64,000 nt of DNA from Sphingopyxis sp. CCNWLW2 (lineage in GTDB: Bacteria > Pseudomonadota > Alphaproteobacteria > Sphingomonadales > Sphingomonadaceae). The stretch covers positions 1,863,001-1,927,000 of the forward strand of contig NZ_JBAWKJ010000001.1 in assembly GCF_037095755.1 (NCBI RefSeq), in the 5' to 3' direction. Shown here piece after piece: positions 35,662-45,419 of this stretch (positions within the stretch are counted from its first letter, which is position 1; every line of letters begins with the position of its first letter). Made by a program: the position numbers and the translations under genes. Under the pieces are notes generated by a model. The model was given only the letters and a program-made list of their open reading frames with translations, ran no database searches and had not been told where the DNA came from.

Positions 35662-37095
35662 ATGACCGCGACCTACGACGCCGACCTTCAGCTCTTCATC
35701 AACGGTGCCTGGCGGAGCGGCGAGGGGCGCGACGAACGGCCGGTCTATAACCCCGCTACCGCGGGAACGATCGCTGAGCTGCCGGTTGCCACCGCCGCCG
35801 ACCTCGACGAAGCGCTCGCCGCCGCCGAACGCGGCTGGCCGGTATGGCGCGCGAAGACCCCCGACGAGCGCGCCGCGCTGATGCACAAGGCCGCGGGCAT
35901 TATCCGCGAGCGCGTCGACCATATCGCGACCTTGCTGACGCTCGAACAGGGCAAGCCGATCGCCGAGGCGCGCGGCGAGGTGCTGTCGGCCGCCGGGCTG
36001 TTCGACTATTTCGCCGAACAGGGCAAGCGCATCGAGGGCCGCGTGCTCCAGCGTCCGGCGGGCCAGCGCGCGATGGTCACCAAACATCCGGTCGGCCCGG
36101 TCGCGGGCTTCAGTCCGTGGAACTTCCCGGTCAATCTGATGGTCAAGAAGATCGCGCCGGCACTCGCCGCCGGATGCGTCGTGATCGCGAAGGCGCCCGA
36201 GGAAACTCCGGGCTGCACCAGCGCAATCATGCGCTGCATCGCCGACGCCGGCATCCCGGGCGACGTCGTCCAGCTCATCTATGGCGACCCCGACCAGATC
36301 AGCCGGCATCTGCTGGCGAGCCCGGTGATCCGCAAGGTCAGCTTCACCGGCTCGACCGCGGTCGGCAAGCATCTGATGAAGCTCGCCGCCGACGGGGTGA
36401 AGCGGATCACAATGGAACTCGGCGGCCACGCCCCGGTGCTGGTGTTCGACGATTGCGACCTCGAAGCCACGCTCGACAAGGTCGTATGGCAGAAGTTCCG
36501 CAACGCCGGACAGGTCTGCATTTCGCCGACGCGCTTCTATGTCCAGCAGGGGATCTACGACGCCTTCGTGAAGGGCTTTGCCGAGCGGACGGCAAAGGTG
36601 AAGATCGGTAGCGGCCTCGACGCCGACACGCAGATGGGCCCGCTCGCCAACGCGCGCCGCATCCCCGCATTGGAAGCGCTCGTCGCCGACGCCAAAGCGA
36701 AAGGCGCGCGCGTGATCGCGGGCGGCGAAGCGACGGGCGACGGCTATTTCTTCCAGCCGACCGCGATCGCCGATGTGCCGATCGAGGCCGATGCGATGAA
36801 CCACGAACCCTTCGGCCCGATGGCGCTGATCCGTCCCTTCGGCACCGAGGACGAGGCGCTCGAACAGGCAAACCGGCTGCCCTACGGCCTCGCGTCGTTC
36901 GCCTTCACCGAGAATGGCCGCCGCATCAACCGCATCGTGGACACGATCGAAAGCGGGATGGTCGGGGTCAACAGCTTCGTCATCTCGGCGCTCGACACGC
37001 CGTTCGGCGGGATCAAGGAATCGGGCTTCGGCAGCGAGAGCGGGCCCGAGGGGCTGGACGGCTATCTCGTCACCAAGGCGGTGCATATCTACTAA
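35662..37095 (+). CDS. NAD-dependent aldehyde dehydrogenase, succinate-semialdehyde type
   Basis: This 477-residue enzyme has the aldehyde dehydrogenase features: NFPVNL near 154, VSFTGSTAVGKHL near 230, the general-base Glu in TMELGGHAP, the catalytic Cys in NAGQVCISPTRF (near 285) and PFGGIKESGFG near the end. It is closest in pattern to succinate-semialdehyde dehydrogenases of the GabD type, but related semialdehydes are possible. The start follows AGCAAGGATCTTAT. A paired-repeat element follows its stop. Confidence 0.85.
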   Translation: MTATYDADLQLFINGAWRSGEGRDERPVYNPATAGTIAELPVATAADLDEALAAAERGWPVWRAKTPDERAALMHKAAGIIRERVDHIATLLTLEQGKPIAEARGEVLSAAGLFDYFAEQGKRIEGRVLQRPAGQRAMVTKHPVGPVAGFSPWNFPVNLMVKKIAPALAAGCVVIAKAPEETPGCTSAIMRCIADAGIPGDVVQLIYGDPDQISRHLLASPVIRKVSFTGSTAVGKHLMKLAADGVKRITMELGGHAPVLVFDDCDLEATLDKVVWQKFRNAGQVCISPTRFYVQQGIYDAFVKGFAERTAKVKIGSGLDADTQMGPLANARRIPALEALVADAKAKGARVIAGGEATGDGYFFQPTAIADVPIEADAMNHEPFGPMALIRPFGTEDEALEQANRLPYGLASFAFTENGRRINRIVDTIESGMVGVNSFVISALDTPFGGIKESGFGSESGPEGLDGYLVTKAVHIY

Positions 37096-37099
37096 TGAT

Positions 37100-37174
37100 C
37101 GTCGCCCCAGCGAAAGCTGGGGCCGCTCTCGTTCTGACAGGACGATGGAGATCCCAGCTTTCGCTGGGATGACG
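37100..37174. repeat. Paired GCGAAAGC inverted-repeat element
   Basis: Left arm CGTCGCCCCAGCGAAAGCTG (37100-37119) and its inverted copy (37150-37174) differ at few positions and flank about 27 bp. The element exactly fills the 79-bp gap between the aldehyde dehydrogenase stop and the stop of the convergent SDR, and likely ends both transcripts. Confidence 0.78.
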
Positions 37175-37939
37175 CTATTGATCCCGCTCCAACGCTACGA
37201 AATCGCGCGCCATCGGCGCCAGATGCGCGCCGCCGTCGACGAAGATCGTCTGCCCGGTGACGGCCTCAGCGCGCGCGAGGTAGACCACCGCGTCGGCGAT
37301 CTGCGCCGGCGTCGGCAGCGCGCCGAGCGGCATAAGCTTCGCCAGCCGCTCGACCTGCGCCGCCGAATAATCCTCGGTCGCCATCGTCAGCCCCGGTGCC
37401 ACGGCATTGACCCGCGCCCGGTTCCCGAACGCGACCGCCAGCGTCGCGGTCGCCTGCCACAGCGCCGATTTCGACAGGCTGTAGGCGATCTGGTCGGGCA
37501 CCGGATGCGCGACGCGCTGATCGACGATATTGACGATCGCGGGGCGTTTGCCTTCGCTCGCCGCGACGAGCGCCTTCGCCAGCATTACCGGTGCATGATG
37601 ATTGACCTGCATCATCTCGGTCAGCGTCGCGGCGGACAGGTCTGCCCACTCGCCCTCTGCAAACAGCGCCGCATTGTTGACGAGCAGGTCAGGCGCGTGG
37701 CCAAACTTCTCGATCACCGCCGGCAACAGCGCATCCACCGCCGCGGGATCGGCCAGATCGGCGGCGAAGCGGTGGCTCAGCGCCCCGGTCTCGGCCAGCG
37801 CCTCCGCCAGCACCGGATCGGCCTCGCCCGGACTGCGCTTGTGGATCGCCAGCGCATAGCCTTCGCGCGCGAGCCGCGCCGAAATCGCGGCGCCGACGCG
37901 GTGGAGCCCGCCCGTGACGAGAGCGAGCTTTTGCGTCAT
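37175..37939 (-). CDS. FolM-like SDR (pteridine or dihydromonapterin reductase type)
   Basis: The 254-residue SDR has TGGLHRVGAAISARL at residues 9-23 with the H-R pair that marks the FolM/pteridine reductase branch. VNNAALF lies near 86-92, the active-site YSLSKSALW near 155 and PGLTMATEDYS near 188. It probably reduces a dihydropterin. The gene overlaps folB by 4 bp, which supports a pterin role. The exact substrate (dihydrofolate or dihydromonapterin) is inferred, not shown. Confidence 0.72.
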   Translation of the reverse strand: MTQKLALVTGGLHRVGAAISARLAREGYALAIHKRSPGEADPVLAEALAETGALSHRFAADLADPAAVDALLPAVIEKFGHAPDLLVNNAALFAEGEWADLSAATLTEMMQVNHHAPVMLAKALVAASEGKRPAIVNIVDQRVAHPVPDQIAYSLSKSALWQATATLAVAFGNRARVNAVAPGLTMATEDYSAAQVERLAKLMPLGALPTPAQIADAVVYLARAEAVTGQTIFVDGGAHLAPMARDFVALERDQ

Positions 37940-38307
37940 TTCCGGACCCGCCGCATCGTGATGCCGATCTCTTCGCCTTCCTCGGCGATCGCGAGCTTGA
38001 CGATCTTCACCTCGACCTCTTCGACCTTGTCGTCCTGCAGGAACAAAGTGTCGATGATATGGTCGGCGACGCTTTCGATCAGCACGAAATGCACATCCTT
38101 GGGGATGCCCTCGGTCGCCGCGAATTTCAGGTGCATATAGTTTTTCGAAGCGCTGAGCGGCGTCACCGGATCATAATGATCGGCCATCGCCAGCTTCGCG
38201 CGCACCGAGATGCGCAGCGGCTGCGGCAGATGGGTTTCTTCGGAATAAATGCCGGTCAGCACCTGGACGGTCAGCCCGTCCACTTCCAGCCACAAACTAT
38301 CGGTCAC
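37936..38307 (-). CDS. folB: Dihydroneopterin aldolase family protein FolB
   Basis: This 123-residue protein shows the FolB/FolX pattern: DSLWLEVDGLTVQVLTGIYSEETHLPQPLRISV near the start, the acidic ADHYDPVTPLSASKNYMHLKFAA, and FVLIESVADHIIDTLFLQD near 82-100, containing the active-site Glu. It makes or epimerises dihydroneopterin in folate or pterin synthesis. The start is a GTG at 38307; an upstream basic extension to 38415 lacks family features. It is translated with the FolM-like SDR through an ATGA overlap. Confidence 0.82.
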   Translation of the reverse strand: MTDSLWLEVDGLTVQVLTGIYSEETHLPQPLRISVRAKLAMADHYDPVTPLSASKNYMHLKFAATEGIPKDVHFVLIESVADHIIDTLFLQDDKVEEVEVKIVKLAIAEEGEEIGITMRRVRK

Positions 38308-38396
38308 GCGATCATCCTGCAGGCGGGCGCGACATTCGGCTTTGCAATACCGACGCCGGACCCTAAAGCGCCGCCGCATTAGCGAAAGGGTACGCG

Positions 38397-38900
38397 TTGG
38401 TCGAGTTACTTCCATTGTCGAATATCGAGCCGCAGGCCGTCGAGGATCTCCTCGACGCCGCTTTCGGAACGGATCGCTTTGGACGAACCGCCTATCGCAT
38501 CCGCGAAGGCGTGGATGCGGTGCCCGCGCTCAGCTTTGCGCTGGTCGAGGATGGCGCACTCGTCGGCACGATCCAGTGCTGGCCCGTCGCGCTGCGTGCG
38601 CCCGATGGCCGCGAAATCCCGCTGGTGATGGTCGGCCCGGTCGCGATTCGCCCCGACGTCCAGCGCGGCGGCCATGGCCGCGCCTTGATGGCGCAGATGC
38701 TCGATGCCGCTGAAACCGAGGCCGACGGCGCGCTGATGATGATTGGCGATCCCGAATATTATGGCCGCTTTTTCGGTTTTACGGCCGATGCGACGGGCGA
38801 ATGGGATTTGCCCGGCCCATTCGAGCGCCGCCGTCTGCTTGCCCGGGCGGTGAACGGGCACGACCTGCCGACTGGCGCGGGAGTGATCGGCCCGCGCTGA
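38397..38900 (+). CDS. GNAT-family N-acetyltransferase
   Basis: The 167-residue protein has the GNAT core: LVGTIQCWPVAL strand, VGPVAIRPDVQRGGHGRALMAQMLD (acetyl-CoA loop with R-x-x-G-x-G/A, near residues 79-103) and ALMMIGDPEYYGRFGF-like segment near 111. It resembles the YhbS group, acting on an unknown amine. The start is TTG 38397, with no in-frame ATG nearby. It is divergent from folB across 89 bp. Confidence 0.82.
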   Translation: MVELLPLSNIEPQAVEDLLDAAFGTDRFGRTAYRIREGVDAVPALSFALVEDGALVGTIQCWPVALRAPDGREIPLVMVGPVAIRPDVQRGGHGRALMAQMLDAAETEADGALMMIGDPEYYGRFFGFTADATGEWDLPGPFERRRLLARAVNGHDLPTGAGVIGPR

Positions 38901-38946
38901 CCGCGCACGGGGTTGCACCCTTCGCCCGTCCCCCTATGTCGGAAAC

Positions 38947-39531
38947 ATGGTCACCCCCGCGGCATCGCTTCCCAAAGAATTCTCGCAGCTTTCGCTGACC
39001 GAGGCTGCCGAACTGCTCGCGGCGCGCAAGCTGCCGCCGGTCGAGCAATGGCATCCCGAGCGGACGGGTGACAGCTTCATGGAAATCCGCGCCGGCGGCA
39101 ACTGGTATCACGAAGGCGGCCGCATCAACCGTCCCGCGATGGTCAAGCTCTTCTCGACGATCCTGCGCCGCGAAGCCGATGGCAGCCATGTCCTCGTCAC
39201 ACCCGCCGAGAAATTGAGCATCGTCGTCGAAGACACGCCCTTCCGTGCGGTCGAGATGAAAAGTGAAGGCGAGGGCGATGCGCGCAAGCTGGTCTTTCGC
39301 CTCGATACGGACGATCTCGTTATGGCCGGCGCGGACCACCCGCTGAAATTCGGCCGCGATCCCGACAATCCTGATCCGCGGCTGCACGTCCGCGGGGAAA
39401 TCGGCAACGGGCTCGAGGCGCGGATCGACCGTGCGCTCTATTACGAGCTCGTAGACATGGCGCTCGCTGGGGGCGAAGAGCCGCCCGCGATCTGGTCGAA
39501 CGGCGCGCGCTTTCCGTTGGTCGACGGCTGA
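38947..39531 (+). CDS. DUF1285 domain-containing protein
   Basis: The 194-residue protein matches DUF1285: PPVEQWHPERTGDSFMEIRAGGNWYHEGGRINRPAMVKLFSTIL split over two segments near residues 30-74, then VLVTPAEKLSIVVED and DDLVMAGADHPLKFG. A central Trp-Tyr-His cluster is conserved in the family. The function is unknown. Its stop overlaps the ATG of the NUDIX gene by one base, and cca follows, so it is the head of a three-gene operon. Confidence 0.82.
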   Translation: MVTPAASLPKEFSQLSLTEAAELLAARKLPPVEQWHPERTGDSFMEIRAGGNWYHEGGRINRPAMVKLFSTILRREADGSHVLVTPAEKLSIVVEDTPFRAVEMKSEGEGDARKLVFRLDTDDLVMAGADHPLKFGRDPDNPDPRLHVRGEIGNGLEARIDRALYYELVDMALAGGEEPPAIWSNGARFPLVDG

Positions 39532-40115
39532 TGCTGTCGGAGAAATTGCGCGCCGCGCTCGACAATCTGCTGCCCGACGCGGGCGAGGACGAGGCGTATC
39601 TCGGCGCCCCGACGCTGCGCGATGCCGCGGTGCTCATCGCTTTCACCGACCGTCCCAATCCCGGCGTGATCCTGACCCAGCGCCCGCAATGGCTGCGCAG
39701 CCATGCGGGGCAGGTCGCCTTTCCGGGTGGCAAGATCGATCCGGGCGACCGCGACGCGATCGACGCGGCGCTGCGCGAGGCGGAGGAAGAAATCGGCCTC
39801 AGCCGCCGCGACGTCATGGTAGCCGGGGTGACCGAACCCTATCGTTCGGGCAGCGGCTATATCATCACCCCGGTGCTCGGCGTCATCCCGCCCGACCTCG
39901 CGCTCGACCCCAATCCCGACGAAGTCGAGGACTGGTTCGAGGTGCCGCTCGACATCCTGTTCGATCCCGACAATTATGCGCGGCAGCATGCGAATTTTCA
40001 GGGGCATGACCGCCATTATTACGACATGGATTGGCAGGGACGACGGATTTGGGGCGTGACGGCGGGAATCATCATCAATCTGGCGCGGCGGATGCCGGTG
40101 GGGTGGCACCGATGA
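39531..40115 (+). CDS. NUDIX hydrolase, CoA pyrophosphatase type
   Basis: This 194-residue NUDIX protein has the box GGKIDPGDRDAIDAALREAE (start of residues 66-88) with all conserved Gly, Glu and Arg. Preceding it is QRPQWLRSHAGQVAFP, the UPF0035/CoA-diphosphatase signature. It cleaves CoA or a related dinucleotide. It overlaps both neighbours (DUF1285 upstream, cca downstream by 4 bp), indicating coupled translation. Confidence 0.87.
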   Translation: MLSEKLRAALDNLLPDAGEDEAYLGAPTLRDAAVLIAFTDRPNPGVILTQRPQWLRSHAGQVAFPGGKIDPGDRDAIDAALREAEEEIGLSRRDVMVAGVTEPYRSGSGYIITPVLGVIPPDLALDPNPDEVEDWFEVPLDILFDPDNYARQHANFQGHDRHYYDMDWQGRRIWGVTAGIIINLARRMPVGWHR

Positions 40116-41320
40116 CGGCGCTGCCCGCCGCCGAATGGCTGGGCCGGCCCGGACTGCGGCGCATCGTCGCCGCGCTGGCGGCCGATGGCGGCGCGGTGAA
40201 GATCGTCGGCGGCGCGGTGCGCGATACGCTGCTCGGCCTGCCCGTCACCGACATCGACCTCGCAACCCCGCTGTTGCCGCAGGAGGTGACGCGGCGACTC
40301 GAAGCGGCCGATATCAAGGTCGTCCCAACGGGCATCGCGCACGGCACTGTCACCGCGATCGCCAGCGGCGACCATCATGAAATCACGACATTGCGCCGCG
40401 ATGTCGAAACCGACGGACGCCGCGCGACCATCGCCTTCGCCGACGACTGGCGCGACGATGCCGCGCGGCGCGACTTCACGATCAACGCGCTCTACGCCGA
40501 TCCCGATACCGGCGCGGTCGATGACTGGTTCGGCGGCCTTGCCGATCTGAAAGCGGGGCGCGTCGCCTTCATCGGCGACCCCGCGACGCGCATCGCCGAG
40601 GATCATCTGCGTATCCTGCGCTTCTATCGCTTCGCGGCGCGCTTCGGGCGCGGCGAACTCGACGCGGTCAGCCACGCCGCCGTGGTCACCGCGCGCCAGT
40701 CGCTCAAAAGCCTGTCGCGCGAGCGGATCGCCGACGAACTGCTCAAGATCTTGTCGCTGCCCGATCCGCGCGCGATTGTCGGGCAAATGGCCGCCGACGG
40801 GATTTTCGAGGTCTTGCTGCCCGAACGCGATGCCGGTTTCGCCGCCGCGTTCGACCGGCTGGTGGCCAATGAGCAGGCCGCGGGCGTGGCTGTCGCGCCG
40901 CTGCGCCGTCTCGCGGCGCTGTTGCCCGCCGACGCCGCCATTGCCGAACAGGTCGCGGCCCGGCTGCGTCTGTCGACGCGGCAGCGCAAACATCTCGCCG
41001 CGCTTGGCGGACGCCGCGCCGATACCGTCAGGCCGGTCCGCCAGCTGGCACATGCGATCGGTGTCGACGCCGCGCGCGACGTACATCTGCTCGCGGATGA
41101 TACGGCTTCGGCAAAGGCTGCTGTCGCAGCTCTGTCGGGCTGGACGGTCCCCGAAATGCCGCTCAAGGGCGGTGACATTGTCGCGCGCGGGATTGCCGTC
41201 GGCCCCGAGGTCGCGCGCATCTTGAAAGCGGTTGAGGCCGCGTGGGTGGCCGAAGATTTTCCGGATGCAGCGCGCGTGGCGCAGCTCGTCGATCAGAAGA
41301 TCGGCCGCACCAGCGACTGA
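40112..41320 (+). CDS. cca: CCA tRNA nucleotidyltransferase
   Basis: The 402-residue enzyme has the nucleotidyltransferase head GGAVRDTLLGLPVTDIDLATP near 33-53 with the metal-binding Asp pair, then RRDFTINALY (near 127-136) and DHLRILRFYRFAARFG (near 174-189). These are the class II CCA-adding or poly(A) polymerase family motifs. It adds CCA to tRNA 3' ends. ATG 40112 overlaps the NUDIX stop. Its 3' end overlaps the convergent GGDEF-EAL gene by 28 bp. Confidence 0.93.
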   Translation: MTALPAAEWLGRPGLRRIVAALAADGGAVKIVGGAVRDTLLGLPVTDIDLATPLLPQEVTRRLEAADIKVVPTGIAHGTVTAIASGDHHEITTLRRDVETDGRRATIAFADDWRDDAARRDFTINALYADPDTGAVDDWFGGLADLKAGRVAFIGDPATRIAEDHLRILRFYRFAARFGRGELDAVSHAAVVTARQSLKSLSRERIADELLKILSLPDPRAIVGQMAADGIFEVLLPERDAGFAAAFDRLVANEQAAGVAVAPLRRLAALLPADAAIAEQVAARLRLSTRQRKHLAALGGRRADTVRPVRQLAHAIGVDAARDVHLLADDTASAKAAVAALSGWTVPEMPLKGGDIVARGIAVGPEVARILKAVEAAWVAEDFPDAARVAQLVDQKIGRTSD

Positions 41321-43005
41321 CGCCAATAGTCGAGCGCGTCCTTGCCATCCATCGGCCGCGCGAACAGGAAACCCTGCCCGAAATCGCATCCGAGCGCCGA
41401 CAGCAGCCGCGCCTGATCGGCGGTCTCGACGCCTTCGGCCGTCGTGCGCATGCCCAGCACTTCCGCCAGGCTTTGGATCGTACGGACGATCGCCACCTTG
41501 TCGCGGTCGTCGACCATATGTTCGACAAAGCTGCGGTCGATCTTGAGCACGTCGATCGGCAAGCGCTGGAGATAGGCGAGGTTCGAATAGCCGGTGCCGA
41601 AATCGTCCATCGCGACGCGCGCGTCGAGCGCCTTCAGCTCGCTGAGCACCGACAGCGCCAGGTCGGGATCGCCGATGATCGCGCTTTCGGTGAGTTCGAT
41701 CATCAGCCGTTCGCCGCCGATCTTCTGGCTTTCGAGCGCCTGGCGAACCACCCCGGCGACATCGTCGCGCACCAGCTGGATCGCCGAGACATTGACCGAG
41801 AAATAGCAGTCGACGATTCCGCCGCCATTCTGCTTGTCCCAGTCCGCGAGCACCGCGGCGGCCTTGCCGATCGCCCATTGGCCGAGCGGGACGATCAGCC
41901 CCGAATCCTCGGCAATCGGAATGAACTCGGTCGGCGAAACCGAATGGCCGTTGCTAGTGTCCCAGCGCGCCAGCGCCTCGAACCCGGCGACGCGGCCGCT
42001 CGCCAGTTCGATCAGCGGCTGGAAGGCGAGGTGGAGCCGGTCTTCCTCGATCGCGTTGCGCAGCTCGGTTTCCATCCCGAACCGGTTGTCCGAGAGCATC
42101 GCCGCTTCGGGTTCATAGATTTCGATGCGGTCGGTTTGCTTCGCGCGTTTGAGCGCGATCTGGGCGTGCCGGATCTGATCGGCGACATCGGTGTCAGCTG
42201 CCGGCTGGATCGCGCAGCCGAGCGCGCAGTCGACGCTGACCTTCAATTCGCCGATGCGGAAGGGGTGATCGAAACAGCCGCGGATGCGCCGCGCCATTTC
42301 GCGCACGTCGGCGCGGCCGCCCACGACGCGCGTCGATATGGCGAATTCGTCGCCGCCGGTGCGCGCCAATATGTCGCCGCTGCGCAGGCTCGATTTCAGC
42401 CGCCGCGCGACGGTGATGATCAGCTCGTCGCCCGCCATCGGGCCGATATGTTCGTTGATACGGCTGAACCGTGCGAGGTCGAGCAGCAGGATCGCATGGT
42501 CCGCGGCGCCCACGTCGGTGATCGCGCGCTGTTCGACCAGTTCCTCGAACCCGGCGCGGTTGGGAAGGCCGGTCAGGCTGTCCGAAACGAGCTCGCGGCG
42601 CAGGTTGCGCTCGGTCATCATTTCCTGCGTCCGGTCGATCAGCGTCAGCAGGAACAGCCCGTCGTCGCCCGATTCGGTGGGCAGCGGGCCGATCGATCCG
42701 CGCAGATCGCGCGCGGCCGGGCCCTCGCCCAACTGGCACGAAAATTCCTGTGATTCTTCGGGAAATTGCGACGCCCGTTCGATCGCGCGCAGCATTTCGA
42801 TCGGCGCCTCGACGCCCGCGGGCGACAGGCTCAACCGGTCGAACGCCGCATTGCTTGCATGGAGCCGGAAATTGCCGCGTGCCATCGGTCTGATCAGCGC
42901 GGCCGGAACGGGCAACGCGTCGATCCAGCCGACGAACAATAAGGGCCGGTCTTCACCGGTTCTATCGATAGGCATAACAGAGGGTTTTGTGCGACCTTTC
43001 CCCAT
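41293..43005 (-). CDS. GGDEF-EAL cyclic-di-GMP protein
   Basis: The 570-residue protein has a PAS-like N-terminal sensor (1-125), a GGDEF domain with intact GGDEF at 217-221, and an EAL domain with intact EAL at 343-345 plus DDFGTGYSNLAYLQ later. Both catalytic motifs are complete, so it may make or break cyclic-di-GMP. The N-terminus lacks membrane helices. It is followed upstream on the same strand by parC, 60 bp away, without shared function. The tail ends in a short helix. Confidence 0.9.
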   Translation of the reverse strand: MGKGRTKPSVMPIDRTGEDRPLLFVGWIDALPVPAALIRPMARGNFRLHASNAAFDRLSLSPAGVEAPIEMLRAIERASQFPEESQEFSCQLGEGPAARDLRGSIGPLPTESGDDGLFLLTLIDRTQEMMTERNLRRELVSDSLTGLPNRAGFEELVEQRAITDVGAADHAILLLDLARFSRINEHIGPMAGDELIITVARRLKSSLRSGDILARTGGDEFAISTRVVGGRADVREMARRIRGCFDHPFRIGELKVSVDCALGCAIQPAADTDVADQIRHAQIALKRAKQTDRIEIYEPEAAMLSDNRFGMETELRNAIEEDRLHLAFQPLIELASGRVAGFEALARWDTSNGHSVSPTEFIPIAEDSGLIVPLGQWAIGKAAAVLADWDKQNGGGIVDCYFSVNVSAIQLVRDDVAGVVRQALESQKIGGERLMIELTESAIIGDPDLALSVLSELKALDARVAMDDFGTGYSNLAYLQRLPIDVLKIDRSFVEHMVDDRDKVAIVRTIQSLAEVLGMRTTAEGVETADQARLLSALGCDFGQGFLFARPMDGKDALDYWRQSLVRPIF

Positions 43006-43064
43006 TGCCCAATGCCTAGGTCACGGGAAGTAAAGAAGGGATTTACGGCTACAACGAAATACGC

Positions 43065-45368
43065 TCAGCCGAAGCGATTGTTCCTCGGAAAACCGGTCGG
43101 AGGCATCCGTCCGGCGGCGCCGCGCGCGACGCGCCAGGGGGCAAGGTCGGTTTCGGTGCGCGTGCGGCCGGTATCGCCGCCCATCGCCCAGCTCAATCCG
43201 TCGGCAAAGGCAAAGCTGACCGCGTCGGACAGGCCGCCGTCGCGGTAGCGTTGCAGCATCACGCCCTGGCCGCGCGCCATCACCGGCACCTCGGCGAGCG
43301 GGAAGACGACGAGCTTGCGGTTCTCGCCGACCACCGCGACGCTGTCGTCGCTCGCCAGAACCGGGCGGACGATAGCGAGCGCGGCCTTGGGTTTCAGGTT
43401 GACGACATTGCGGCCCTTGCGCGTTTCGGCGACCACCTCGGCCATTTGCGCGACGAAGCCGTGCCCGCTTGTCGAGGCGAGCAGCAGCCGGCCGTCGGCG
43501 CTCGCCGGGATCATCGCGACGATCCGCGCCTCGGGGTCGATATCGACCATCAGCCGCAGCGGCTCGCCAAACCCGCGCCCGCCGGGCAGCTTGTCGGCGC
43601 CGACGGTGAAGAAACGCCCGTCGCTCGCCGCGATCAGCAGCTTGTCGGTCGTCTGCGCGTGCGCGGCGAACAGCAGCTCGTCGCCTTCCTTGAACTTGAA
43701 CTCGCCCCATTGGTCGGCGGCGACATGGCCGCGCTGCGCGCGAATCCAGCCGCGTTTCGACAGGATCACCGTCACCGGCTCCTTCTCGATCATCGCGTCC
43801 AAAGGAATGTCGCGCGCCGGGGCGGCCTCGGCGATCGTCGTGCGGCGCGCGCCGAGCAAGGTTTCGAGCCCATAGACGTCGCGCAGTTTTTCGAGATCCT
43901 TGCGCAGCCGCGTCTTCTGCCGCGCCGGGCTTTCGATCAGCTTGGCGAGTTCCTCGCGCTCGGCGGTGAGGTCGGCCTGCTCGCGCTTCAGCTCCATTTC
44001 CTCGAGCCGGCGGAGGCTCCGCAGCCGCATGTTGAGGATCGCCTCGGCCTGTCGGTCGGTCAGGATGAATTCGGCGATCATCACGGGCTTCGGCTCATCC
44101 TCGGTGCGGATGATCTCGATGATCCGGTCGAGGTTGAGGAAGGCAATGATATAGCCCGCGACCAGCTCCAGCCGGTCGTCGATCTTCGCGATGCGGTGCT
44201 GCGCGCGGCGGACGAGCACGACGATCTGGTGCTGCAGCCATTCGGTGAGCAGCTGGTGCAGCCCCATCACCTTCGGCGTGCGCGTCGCGTCGAGGACGTT
44301 GAGGTTGAGCGCGAAACGGTTTTCGAGGTCGGTCAGCCGGAACAGGCTTTCCTTCAGGATCTCGGGGTCGACATTGCGGCTCTTGGGTTCGAGCACGATG
44401 CGCAAATCCTCGGCGCTTTCGTCGCGAACATCCTCGAGGATCGGCAATTTCTTGTCGGCGATCAGCTGCGCGATCTGCTCGATCAGCTTGCCCTTGGCGA
44501 CACCGTACGGAATTTCGCTGATGACCAGCTGCCAGGTGCCGCCCGATTGTTTCTCGATCCCGCTCTCTTCCCAGCTGCCGTCGTCCAGCTTGCCGGTCGA
44601 AAAACGCGCGCGGACGCGGAAACCGCCGCGCCCGGTCTCATAGGCGTGGGCGATCGTCTCGGGGCTGTCGACGACGATGCCACCGGTCGGGAAATCGGGT
44701 CCTTTGACATGCTCGAGCAGTTCGCTGAGCTCGGCGCGCGGGTTCTCGATCAGCACCAGCGCCGCGCCGATGACTTCGGCGGCGTTGTGCGGCGGGATGT
44801 TCGTCGCCATGCCGACCGCGATCCCGCTCGCGCCATTGGCGAGCAGGTTCGGGAAGAGGCCGGGCATGATCTCGGGCTCTTCGTCCTCGCCATTGTACGT
44901 CGGCTTGAAATCGACGGTGCCCTCGTCGAGCCCCTGCATCAGGTCGATCGCGACGCGCGTCAGCCGCGCCTCGGTGTAGCGGTACGCCGCGGCATTATCG
45001 CCGTCGATGTTACCGAAATTGCCCTGACCGTCGACGAGCGGATAGCGGAGCGAGAAATCCTGCGCGAGGCGGACCATCGCGTCGTACACCGCGGTGTCGC
45101 CGTGCGGATGGAATTTGCCGATGACGTCGCCGACGACGCGCGCCGATTTCTTGTAGCCCTGCGACGGGTCGAGCCGCATCGCGCGCATCGCCCACAGCAG
45201 GCGGCGGTGGACGGGCTTTAGTCCGTCGCGGAGATCGGGAAGCGAGCGCGCGGTGATCGTCGACAACGCGTAGACGAGATAGCGTTCGGACAGCGCGCTG
45301 TCGAACGGGGTATCGGTCATGCCGGGGACGGGATCGTTGCTGTCGGGATCGTCGGTGGTGGTCGCCAT
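43065..45368 (-). CDS. parC: DNA topoisomerase IV subunit A
   Basis: The 767-residue subunit shows the GyrA/ParC core: [20 protein letters not shown] (79-98), the active-site Arg130-Tyr131 in [11 protein letters not shown] and GNFGNIDGD before it, then a long coiled-coil and a C-terminal domain of degenerate blades. The quinolone-region residues equivalent to E. coli Ser80 and Glu84 are Thr92 and Asp96. It decatenates chromosomes with ParE. The C-terminal domain lacks a clear GyrA box, favouring ParC. ATG 45368 is chosen within a region free of other starts. Confidence 0.94.
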   Translation of the reverse strand: MATTTDDPDSNDPVPGMTDTPFDSALSERYLVYALSTITARSLPDLRDGLKPVHRRLLWAMRAMRLDPSQGYKKSARVVGDVIGKFHPHGDTAVYDAMVRLAQDFSLRYPLVDGQGNFGNIDGDNAAAYRYTEARLTRVAIDLMQGLDEGTVDFKPTYNGEDEEPEIMPGLFPNLLANGASGIAVGMATNIPPHNAAEVIGAALVLIENPRAELSELLEHVKGPDFPTGGIVVDSPETIAHAYETGRGGFRVRARFSTGKLDDGSWEESGIEKQSGGTWQLVISEIPYGVAKGKLIEQIAQLIADKKLPILEDVRDESAEDLRIVLEPKSRNVDPEILKESLFRLTDLENRFALNLNVLDATRTPKVMGLHQLLTEWLQHQIVVLVRRAQHRIAKIDDRLELVAGYIIAFLNLDRIIEIIRTEDEPKPVMIAEFILTDRQAEAILNMRLRSLRRLEEMELKREQADLTAEREELAKLIESPARQKTRLRKDLEKLRDVYGLETLLGARRTTIAEAAPARDIPLDAMIEKEPVTVILSKRGWIRAQRGHVAADQWGEFKFKEGDELLFAAHAQTTDKLLIAASDGRFFTVGADKLPGGRGFGEPLRLMVDIDPEARIVAMIPASADGRLLLASTSGHGFVAQMAEVVAETRKGRNVVNLKPKAALAIVRPVLASDDSVAVVGENRKLVVFPLAEVPVMARGQGVMLQRYRDGGLSDAVSFAFADGLSWAMGGDTGRTRTETDLAPWRVARGAAGRMPPTGFPRNNRFG

Positions 45369-45419
45369 TGTCCGGAGCCGATAGCAAGGCTGGCGCGCCA
45401 AGGCAAAGGGGGAAGCAAG

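Noticed and set aside
41293-43005. Degenerate GGDEF or EAL domain acting only as a sensor
   Set aside because: Both GGDEF (217-221) and EAL (343-345) are intact, so there is no sequence reason to call either inactive.
43251-45221. 656-codon plus-strand open frame opposite parC
   Set aside because: Shadow of parC; no domains and a biased Asp/Val/Glu/Arg composition.
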